From: Arenicella sp.
Lineage (GTDB): Bacteria > Pseudomonadota > Gammaproteobacteria > Arenicellales > Arenicellaceae
Direction: 5' to 3'
NCBI GenBank assembly: GCA_018677115.1
Contig: JAHHOC010000038.1
Span: 1 to 9,702 of the forward strand
Length of the DNA: 9,702 bases
The notes under the pieces: generated by a model
The model's database searches: none
Told to the model about the DNA's origin: nothing
Seen by the model: only the letters and a program-made list of their open reading frames with translations
In this document: one piece after another, positions 1 through 5,222 of the stretch
Layout: the number at the start of each line of letters is the position of its first letter
Position numbering within the stretch: position 1 is the first letter of the stretch
Translations under genes and position numbers: made by a program

Positions 1-14
1 AATCTATGTAGATT
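1..14. repeat. Perfect inverted repeat at window edge
   Basis: AATCTA and TAGATT form 6-bp arms around a 2-base spacer. The repeat may extend left beyond the window. It lies next to two putative response-regulator boxes, so it could be a further operator or the promoter region of a gene to the left. Arms this short can arise by chance. Confidence 0.3.
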
Positions 15-20
15 TAACCC

Positions 21-37
21 TGACAAGAATTGTAATG
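21..37. promoter_or_regulatory. CopR/CusR-type metal response box, copy 1
   Basis: TGACAAGAATTGTAATG fits the copper 'cop box' pattern as I recall it (TGACANNANNTGTNAT) at every fixed position. It also resembles the E. coli CusR box (TGACAA, short gap, TTGTCAT), though the gap here is one base longer. Read on the minus strand, the end of this box gives TTGTCA, a good -35. A -10 element at normal spacing would fall at the window edge, so the target gene is probably a leftward one outside the window. The regulator assignment rests on motif memory only. Confidence 0.5.
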
Positions 38-42
38 CGGGG

Positions 43-59
43 TGACAAAAATTGTAATG
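43..59. promoter_or_regulatory. CopR/CusR-type metal response box, copy 2
   Basis: TGACAAAAATTGTAATG differs from the box at 21-37 by one base and lies exactly 22 bases away in the same orientation, about two helical turns. Both copies fit the recalled pattern TGACANNANNTGTNAT. Tandem phased copies suggest cooperative binding of an OmpR/PhoB-class dimer. No gene inside the window is placed to be its target, because the nearest gene (122-811) ends here. Confidence 0.5.
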
Positions 60-121
60 GACTAAAGTCGTATTTGGGATTAGTGAGCAAATGACCAATA
101 ATTGCTTTAAAACCCTTACAG

Positions 122-811
122 TTAGCCAATTTTTAGAGAAATATTCTCTGAAATATTATCCAACTTTAGTAGCAAAGTGTGGGCAAAGAAGATAAGTCCG
201 GCCATTTCAAGTGTTTCTTCGATGGTGTACAAAACGCTGTAGGTCAGGGTGGAAGTACCCGCCTGATCGGCTTCATTTGCGCTTATCATTTCGACGCCAA
301 CGGCACCACTGAGGAAAAGAGCCGCGCTTATCATCAGCCGAACCTGCAACGGTCGCTCAAGTGTCAAGAAGAAGCGGAAATAAATCAGGCCTGCGATGAA
401 CAGGGCAGAGACATAGGGTATTACCCAGGGAAAATATAAAACCCCTTTGGCATCAACAAAATTTTCCACCAGATCGCCCAACTCTTCATGTAATCGGGTG
501 CCTTCATCGATGCCGAGAAACAGGAAGATACACGCCAGCCCCAACCAGTAAGCGGTAAATGGCTGCGATTTGTGCTTGCCGATGCGATATATCAGATACA
601 GGAATACACTGTTAATGAAGAACAAAAACACCGAAAATAATGTCGGCAAATTGCCTTCATAATCCATATCAACGAGACGTACGAAGTCAAATTCGTCAGG
701 GTCGTCGATGTAAAAATAGATCGCCAACACCACGCTGTGAACTACTATCAGCACAGCGGCCAACCATACCAATGTGCGGATAAATTTTTTGCGGTGAATA
801 GAGATTAGCAT
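122..811 (-). CDS. Six-helix membrane protein, unknown function
   Basis: I do not recognise this 229-residue protein. Hydrophobic segments at about residues 12-34, 56-76, 86-101, 128-147, 156-175 and 190-214 suggest six transmembrane helices. Polar residues cluster at helix ends: an acidic/His motif IDEGTRLHEEL (101-111), Glu174, and IEETLEMAG (197-205) followed by His211. Acidic and His residues near membrane faces could bind a metal or be catalytic, but that is inference. The loop 36-53 is strongly acidic. The start lies 10 bases after the stop of the UmuD-like gene on the same strand, so the two are probably co-transcribed. No clear Shine-Dalgarno is seen, and coupling to the upstream gene is possible. 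No homologous family is assigned and no transporter signature is visible. Confidence 0.75.
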   Translation of the reverse strand: MLISIHRKKFIRTLVWLAAVLIVVHSVVLAIYFYIDDPDEFDFVRLVDMDYEGNLPTLFSVFLFFINSVFLYLIYRIGKHKSQPFTAYWLGLACIFLFLGIDEGTRLHEELGDLVENFVDAKGVLYFPWVIPYVSALFIAGLIYFRFFLTLERPLQVRLMISAALFLSGAVGVEMISANEADQAGTSTLTYSVLYTIEETLEMAGLIFFAHTLLLKLDNISENISLKIG

Positions 812-821
812 CGCTGATTAA

Positions 822-1406
822 CTAGAAAGAACGAAAGCGGCGGAAGCTGCCGACCACCACGCCCCAGATAACCAGGTCTTCTTCGCTATTTACCTCAATT
901 TCAGCGAAGGCTGGATTTTCCGGCAGCAACTTAATCAAGCCCCCACGATGAAATAGTCGTTTCACGGTCAACTCACCATCCAGCGCGGCGATCACAATTT
1001 TATTATGTGTGGCCCGCAGGGAGCGATCGACCACCAATATATCATTGGGCAGGATGCCGGCATCCTTCATCGATTCACCTTCAACCCTCAGCATAAAAGT
1101 GGATTCCGGGTGCTGTACCATATATTCATTCAGATCCAGCGTGTCGTCGACATGGTCTTCAGCGGGTGAGGGGTGACCGGCCGCCACCTGTGAACTGAAC
1201 AGCGGGATGTTCAGCTTTTGCACAGTGTGGTTGCGATCGGAATCAATCAGTATAGATTTTGGGTAATTGTCCAAAAAGTCCTTGATATAGCTGATGCTAC
1301 TTTCCGGTACACGGATTGCCTTGGTGGGTTCATTGAATTTACCGCTGCCGCGGGGCCGGCCGGCACCCGGCCGGACACCGCCATGTGTGGATTTTGCAGT
1401 ACTCAT
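822..1406 (-). CDS. umuD: UmuD/LexA-like S24 self-cleaving protein with N-terminal extension
   Basis: This 194-residue protein has a C-terminal half that is a UmuD-type S24 peptidase. The predicted self-cleavage site is Ala76-Gly77 (VAAGHPSPAED), the nucleophile Ser112 (GESMKDAG) and the base Lys149 (TVKRL). The spacings of 36 and 37 residues are identical to Cys24, Ser60 and Lys97 of E. coli UmuD. UmuD' normally joins UmuC in translesion polymerase V, but no umuC is present here. The N-terminus is about 52 residues longer than UmuD. It begins with a basic glycine-rich motif (GGVRPGAGRPRGSGKF, 9-24), then KAIRVPESSISYIKDFL (29-45), which reads like the strand and first helix of a ribbon-helix-helix domain. 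It could be a LexA-like repressor instead of a polymerase subunit. No in-frame earlier start is available, because a TAG lies 18 bases upstream of the ATG. No SOS box is visible upstream. The gene is followed closely by a membrane-protein gene. Confidence 0.85.
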   Translation of the reverse strand: MSTAKSTHGGVRPGAGRPRGSGKFNEPTKAIRVPESSISYIKDFLDNYPKSILIDSDRNHTVQKLNIPLFSSQVAAGHPSPAEDHVDDTLDLNEYMVQHPESTFMLRVEGESMKDAGILPNDILVVDRSLRATHNKIVIAALDGELTVKRLFHRGGLIKLLPENPAFAEIEVNSEEDLVIWGVVVGSFRRFRSF

Positions 1407-1412
1407 TTGATT

Positions 1413-1441
1413 AGTGTACGACTATCAAAATAACTTGTCCA
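1413..1441 (-). promoter_or_regulatory. Candidate sigma70 promoter of the UmuD-like gene
   Basis: On the minus strand TGGACA (1436-1441, 5 of 6 to consensus) and TACACT (1413-1418, 4 of 6) are separated by 17 bases. Only six bases separate the -10 from the ATG, so transcription would begin at or next to the start codon, giving a leaderless message. No Shine-Dalgarno precedes the ATG, which fits. No CTG-N10-CAG SOS box overlaps it. Confidence 0.4.
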
Positions 1442-1469
1442 GCGATGTGTTGCCTCCTACGGTAATTTG

Positions 1470-3131
1470 CTACCGGCTTAAAATAGCCTGACCATTGAGG
1501 TAGGTAGCAAGAATCTTGGTGGCTGGGATTTGACCCGCCGGAATCTGCATAATATCTTGCGAAAGGACAATAAAATCGGCGAATTTGCCGGCTTCAATTG
1601 ATCCGATCTGGTCTTCCTGAAAAGCCGCATAAGCTGCCCCGAGGGTAAATCCGTATAACGCTTGTTGCCTGGTTAACTTTTGATCGGCGTACCAGCCACC
1701 ATCTGGCCAGCCCTTTGTATCCTGTCTTGTCACGGCCGCATAGAAGCCCAATATCGGGTCTGCTTTTTCCACTGGGAAGTCGGAACCGAGTGCCAGCGGC
1801 ACACCCAACTCAATAAATTTCTGCCACGCATAGGCACCCTGAATTCGTTCGCTGCCAACTCGGTCTTCCGCCCAGTACATATCACTGGTCGCGTGGGTAG
1901 GCTGCACTGACGCAATCAGTTTCAGTTGTTTAAATCTGGCAAAGTCTTCCGGTGCCACAATTTGAGAATGTTCGACTCGGTGTCGCCCTGGATTGTCCTC
2001 ACTCGCGGCGGCTTGAAGTGCATCAAGCGAGACCCGGTTACCGCGGTCACCTATTGCATGGATGTTTACCTGCAAGCCGCAGTCGGCAGCCCGTTTAGCA
2101 TATTGGGCCAGCACCTCTGGAGATTCAATCAACAGACCCGATTGTGATTCGCGGTCGCTATAGGGAGCCAGCAGCGCTGCGCCCCTTGAACCCAGGGCAC
2201 CATCGCTATAAAGTTTCACCGCCCGTGCGGTGAGCATGGCCTGGTCGTCGATAATGCCGCCCGACTCACACAGAAAATCGAGCATCGCATTGTTGCCGTC
2301 GGCCATTGCATAGTAACGCACCCCGAGTTCGCCATCGCTGTGCATGGATTGCAGGATGTCCCAAACCTGTTTACTGGTTCCGGCATTGTGCACAGATGTT
2401 AAACCCACGCTAGCAGTTTTCTGCATCGCCCGCTGCAATGCGTCCCGCAACTGTGCTTCGGACGGTTGGGGTATTTGGCTGGCAATGAGTGGTTCGGCAT
2501 TGTCAATGAAAATACCAGTGGGATTGCCGCTATCATCCCTGACAATTTCGCCACCATCGGGCTGCCAGTCACCGCCCAGGTCCTTGCTGGAAAACGCCAT
2601 CGCGGCGCTGTTGGCCCATCCCGCATGTCCATCGATGCGGGTAAGCCAGATTGGCCGTTCGGGAAACGCAGCATCAAGATCAGCTGCAGTGGGTAAAAAT
2701 TTCTCGGGCCAGTCGTTTTGATCCCAGCCGCGCCCTAGCAACCATTGACCGGGTGGCAATTCCTCTGCGAATTCGGTCAATCTTTGCAGGATGTCCTGTT
2801 TACTGGTGGAACCTACCAGGTCAACTCTGGTCAGTGCCTGACCCAGGCTGAGCAGATGCACATGAGCATCAATTAAGCCCGGGACTACTGTCTTGCCATT
2901 GAGATCCAAGGCTCTTGCGTCGGGAAATTTGGCGGACAGTTCCTCCAAACTGCCCACTGCCAGAATCATGTTGTCACGAAACGCAAATGACTCTGCGGTG
3001 GCTTGTTGAGGGTTACTGGTATAGATATTGGCATTGATGACCAGCGTTACATCTGACAACTTCGATGTTTTGTCGCCAGCGCACGCGGTTAAGCCAATTG
3101 CCAGTAACAGGAAGAAGATTTTGTACGGCAT
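1470..3131 (-). CDS. Amidohydrolase family lipoprotein (YtcJ/NfdA-like)
   Basis: This 553-residue protein is a metal-dependent amidohydrolase of the Amidohydrolase_3 type, which includes YtcJ and N-substituted formamide deformylase; its substrate is unknown. Residues 1-17 are a lipoprotein signal with lipobox LTAC and lipidated Cys17. Ala at +2 predicts outer-membrane sorting, so the enzyme would act in the periplasm or at the surface. Metal-site motifs are all present: DAHVH (His90, His92), Lys306 in VKLYSDG, His358 in NIHAIGD, His388 in HRVEH and Asp451 in SDFP. The substrate-pocket motif DGHA is at 167-170. The N-terminal beta-sandwich strand and the closing IEAGKFADFIVL (512-523) are typical, and the length is normal. 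It has its own promoter candidate 68 bases after the MerC gene. The lipoprotein anchor is less common than the cytoplasmic form and suggests scavenging of amides or related compounds outside the inner membrane. Confidence 0.9.
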   Translation of the reverse strand: MPYKIFFLLLAIGLTACAGDKTSKLSDVTLVINANIYTSNPQQATAESFAFRDNMILAVGSLEELSAKFPDARALDLNGKTVVPGLIDAHVHLLSLGQALTRVDLVGSTSKQDILQRLTEFAEELPPGQWLLGRGWDQNDWPEKFLPTAADLDAAFPERPIWLTRIDGHAGWANSAAMAFSSKDLGGDWQPDGGEIVRDDSGNPTGIFIDNAEPLIASQIPQPSEAQLRDALQRAMQKTASVGLTSVHNAGTSKQVWDILQSMHSDGELGVRYYAMADGNNAMLDFLCESGGIIDDQAMLTARAVKLYSDGALGSRGAALLAPYSDRESQSGLLIESPEVLAQYAKRAADCGLQVNIHAIGDRGNRVSLDALQAAASEDNPGRHRVEHSQIVAPEDFARFKQLKLIASVQPTHATSDMYWAEDRVGSERIQGAYAWQKFIELGVPLALGSDFPVEKADPILGFYAAVTRQDTKGWPDGGWYADQKLTRQQALYGFTLGAAYAAFQEDQIGSIEAGKFADFIVLSQDIMQIPAGQIPATKILATYLNGQAILSR

Positions 3132-3164
3132 ATTTTATTTGCCCCGGTAGGTGTCCAAGGAAGC

Positions 3165-3193
3165 ACTATATCGCCGATAATTCCGTTGGGCAA
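3165..3193 (-). promoter_or_regulatory. Candidate sigma70 promoter of the amidohydrolase gene
   Basis: On the minus strand TTGCCC (3188-3193, 4 of 6) and TATAGT (3165-3170, 5 of 6) are 17 bases apart, in the 68-base gap between the MerC gene and the amidohydrolase ATG. It leaves a leader of about 27 bases with a weak GGGG ribosome site. This suggests the amidohydrolase is not wholly dependent on read-through from the Zur-controlled gene. Confidence 0.45.
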
Positions 3194-3199
3194 TGTGGA

Positions 3200-3640
3200 T
3201 TAGTGATGGTGATCAGTGCTGCAGTTTTCGTCGTCGCAGGTAGTTTTCCGGCAGGCCCGGTAATTGAGAATGTGCGAATAGGCCAGTACCAGGCCGGCAA
3301 CTGAGGTGGCAACCTTTTCACCCCAGCTTTCAAATAACTCATGCCCAAAGAAAGCAATGGCCGTCAACATCAACATCCCCGTGACACCGGTGGCAACGAT
3401 ATTCAGGTTGCGGTGTTTGCGGCAACCGATAAAAAGCGCAATGCAACTGGTAGGCAGAACCAGCCATAGCATCATCCGGTGGAACAATATATCTTCCGCC
3501 AGTGCGCTAAGTGCAACAATCGGCAACAAGGTAACCAATATCGGTGTAACCAGGCAATGCACAATACAAACACCGGAAAGGAACACTGCCATTTTATCGA
3601 GCGTGGTGGACGAAAATGGTTCTACACTGACTTGCTTCAT
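3200..3640 (-). CDS. MerC-family membrane protein with Cys/His-rich tail
   Basis: This 146-residue protein belongs to the MerC family of small inner-membrane metal transporters. The signature is DKMAVFLSGVCIVHCLVTP (15-33), in which Cys25, His28 and Cys29 lie within the first helix. Four helices are predicted at about 17-45, 55-73, 82-99 and 109-126. The C-terminus is a hydrophilic tail with Cys130, Cys135, Cys140 and three terminal His residues (144-146), which is a probable metal-binding tail. Classical MerC imports mercuric ion within mer operons. Here there is no merR, merT, merP or merA, and a Zur-like box sits on the promoter, so a zinc role is more likely by inference. No Shine-Dalgarno precedes the ATG. 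The gene is divergent from dgkA. Confidence 0.85.
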   Translation of the reverse strand: MKQVSVEPFSSTTLDKMAVFLSGVCIVHCLVTPILVTLLPIVALSALAEDILFHRMMLWLVLPTSCIALFIGCRKHRNLNIVATGVTGMLMLTAIAFFGHELFESWGEKVATSVAGLVLAYSHILNYRACRKTTCDDENCSTDHHH

Positions 3641-3658
3641 GTGTAATAGTATAACATT
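3640..3658. promoter_or_regulatory. Zur-type operator overlapping the MerC promoter
   Basis: The Zur box of gammaproteobacteria is the palindrome AATGTTATANTATAACATT. Here the half TATAACATT (3650-3658) matches at 9 of 9 positions and the other half (3640-3648) at 6 of 9, centred on 3649. It covers the -10 and the start codon of the MerC gene, so binding should repress it when zinc is plentiful. A Fur box is the alternative: TGATAAT occurs on the minus strand, but the best Fur alignment fits only about 12 of 19 positions. Confidence 0.6.
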
Positions 3659-3677
3659 ATCATTTTATCGTGAACAA
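3648..3677 (-). promoter_or_regulatory. Candidate promoter of the MerC gene
   Basis: On the minus strand TTGTTC (3672-3677) and TATACT (3648-3653, 5 of 6) are 18 bases apart. Seven bases separate the -10 from the ATG, so the transcript would start at or just before the start codon. The -10 lies inside the Zur-type palindrome, the expected place for a repressor site. Confidence 0.45.
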
Positions 3678-3743
3678 TATCCGCAGCGTCATCAGCCTCG
3701 GTAATTTGGTTTTGACTTCACATGCGGAAATCAAGCCGGTTCT

Positions 3744-3751
3744 GTTATGGT
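3744..3751 (+). promoter_or_regulatory. Possible extended -10 of dgkA
   Basis: TG (3743-3744), one base, then TATGGT (3746-3751) resembles an extended -10. It lies nine bases before the preferred dgkA ATG. No -35 is seen at 16-18 bases. A CATAAT at 3755-3760 abuts the ATG and could instead serve a start at 3773. Weak evidence. Confidence 0.2.
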
Positions 3752-3760
3752 GCACATAAT

Positions 3761-4120
3761 ATGAGCTATCTAATGCGTACCGGAGTACAGGTGATTGATG
3801 CCACCAGACAGTCCTGGCAAGGGCTGGTTTATGTGTGGCGCAATGAAGTAGCATTTCGCCAGTACGCCCTGTTTGCACTCGTGCTGACGCCGATTGCGCT
3901 GCTGTTTGGCGAAAATAATTTAGAACGCGCGCTTTTGCTGTGCAGTCTATTGCTGGTGCTGTTGGTTGAAATAATAAATACCGCTATCGAAGCGGTGGTG
4001 GACCGAATCGGCGAGGAGCCTCACAAATTGTCAGGGGCGGCCAAGGATATCGGTTCCGCAGCAGTGGTCATGAGTATCCTGATATTTGCGTTGACCTGGC
4101 TTATCCTGTTGTTTTTCTAG
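3761..4120 (+). CDS. dgkA: Diacylglycerol kinase DgkA
   Basis: DgkA is a small integral inner-membrane kinase that phosphorylates diacylglycerol, recycling it to phosphatidate during envelope glycan synthesis. It acts as a trimer of three-helix subunits. From ATG 3761 the product is 119 residues and aligns without gaps to E. coli DgkA through the N-terminus and active site: WQGL...NEVAFRQ holds the Glu equivalent to Glu28, and VEIINTAIEAVVDRIGEE holds the equivalents of Glu69 and Glu76. KLSGAAKDIGSAAV carries the conserved Lys-Asp and Gly-Ser-Ala. Helices are at about 36-49, 53-79 and 97-118. An upstream ATG at 3722 would add 13 residues of polar sequence not found in the family, and a later ATG at 3773 would lose family residues, so 3761 is preferred. 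No good Shine-Dalgarno is present. It is divergent from the MerC gene and convergent with korB. Confidence 0.93.
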   Translation: MSYLMRTGVQVIDATRQSWQGLVYVWRNEVAFRQYALFALVLTPIALLFGENNLERALLLCSLLLVLLVEIINTAIEAVVDRIGEEPHKLSGAAKDIGSAAVVMSILIFALTWLILLFF

Positions 4121-4136
4121 CAAACCACGTCGCCGT

Positions 4137-5189
4137 CTAGCGAAATCCCTGATTGATTTCTTGCAGCGCTGAGGCACCTGGACAGAGTGTTTGCTGGTCA
4201 TGCTGGTTTAATGGCTTGTCGGAAACATTAAGCATTTGATGAAAGTCGTCTGCTTCTGGGTTGATGTATATCAAGCCGGTCAATAATTTCCCCTCGGCTT
4301 TTTGATTCATGACCGCGTTTACTGCAACTTTGCGATCTGTCGGGTCGTAATCATCACTCAGCTTGCGTAATTGCACAGAATCGCCATTATGTAATTCGAC
4401 CTCCCTGGTCGACCCCTTAACCTGCTCCAGTGTTATCTCCTGCATTGTCGGTACAAAATCAACCACCGAAGCGGCTTGTGCATGTTCACGCGTGTAATCG
4501 TAGCTTTTGGTTGAGCCCTGATGATTGTTAAACGTTACACACGGTGAAATTACGTCGATCAGTGCGAAGCCTTTATGTGATATTGCGGCCTTGATAAGCG
4601 GAATTAACTGCTCCTTGTCACCGGAAAAACTGCGGGCAACAAAGGTTGCTCCTAAATCCAGCGACAAGGCAACCAGGTCAATTGCCTCGAACGGATTGAT
4701 CGCGCCTTTTTTGCTCTTTGAACCTTCGTCTGCAGTAGCTGAATCCTGGCCTTTGGTTAAGCCATAACAACCATTGTTCTCAACCAGGTACATCATATTG
4801 AGATTGCGGCGAATCACGTGAGCAAACTGCCCCATGCCAATTGACGCGGTGTCGCCGTCACCGGAAATGCCTATATAGTGCAACTCACCGTTGGCAACAT
4901 TTGCACCGGTCATCACCGCCGGCATGCGGCCGTGCACAGAATTAAACCCGGAAGCCTTGCTTAAAAAGTAAGAAGGCGATTTTGAAGAACACCCGATGCC
5001 AGATAGCTTGGCAACCCTATGTGGTGCAATGCCTAAATCCCACACTGCCTGAACAATAGCCGCACTGATGGAGTCGTGGCCACAGCCCGCACAAAGTGTG
5101 GAAATGGGCCCTTCATAGGCACGGGTGGTTAAACCTAGTTTGTTCTTAGGTGACTCGGGGTGCCGGAATGTCGGTTTATAAAAACTCAT
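4137..5189 (-). CDS. korB: 2-oxoacid:ferredoxin oxidoreductase beta subunit
   Basis: This 350-residue subunit binds thiamine diphosphate and one [4Fe-4S] cluster in enzymes that oxidatively decarboxylate 2-oxoacids to acyl-CoA. The TPP/Mg motif is GDGD (110-113) with ENN at 137-139, inside GDGDTASIGMGQFAHV and MMYLVENNGCYGLTKGQ. Cluster ligands are predicted as Cys33 and Cys36 (CAGCGH), Cys67 (GIGCSSKSP) and Cys217 (SPCVTF), the usual beta-subunit spacing. Length and the C-terminal extension are typical of two-subunit (fused gamma-alpha plus beta) enzymes, as in KorAB. 2-Oxoglutarate is the likely substrate by family type, but pyruvate or other oxoacids cannot be excluded. It is the last gene of the operon, 33 bases after korA, with an AGGA placed too far (16 bases) to be a good ribosome site. 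Confidence 0.92.
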   Translation of the reverse strand: MSFYKPTFRHPESPKNKLGLTTRAYEGPISTLCAGCGHDSISAAIVQAVWDLGIAPHRVAKLSGIGCSSKSPSYFLSKASGFNSVHGRMPAVMTGANVANGELHYIGISGDGDTASIGMGQFAHVIRRNLNMMYLVENNGCYGLTKGQDSATADEGSKSKKGAINPFEAIDLVALSLDLGATFVARSFSGDKEQLIPLIKAAISHKGFALIDVISPCVTFNNHQGSTKSYDYTREHAQAASVVDFVPTMQEITLEQVKGSTREVELHNGDSVQLRKLSDDYDPTDRKVAVNAVMNQKAEGKLLTGLIYINPEADDFHQMLNVSDKPLNQHDQQTLCPGASALQEINQGFR

Positions 5190-5222
5190 AATTAGTGATC
5201 TTATATCCTGGCTTCAGTCTTG

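Noticed and set aside
1407..1469. SOS (LexA) box before the UmuD-like gene
   Set aside because: No CTGT-N8-ACAG or close variant is visible. CTGG followed by no matching half was the nearest sequence.
1460..1475. CGGTA/TACCG hairpin at the amidohydrolase stop as a terminator
   Set aside because: The stem is only 5 bp with no U-run after it, so it is too weak to call.
3200..3640. A mercury-resistance (mer) operon
   Set aside because: Only a MerC-like gene is present. MerR, MerT, MerP and MerA are absent and the operator resembles Zur.
3722..3760. Longer dgkA starting at 3722
   Set aside because: The 13 extra residues have no counterpart in DgkA, whereas the start at 3761 aligns exactly with the E. 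coli N-terminus.
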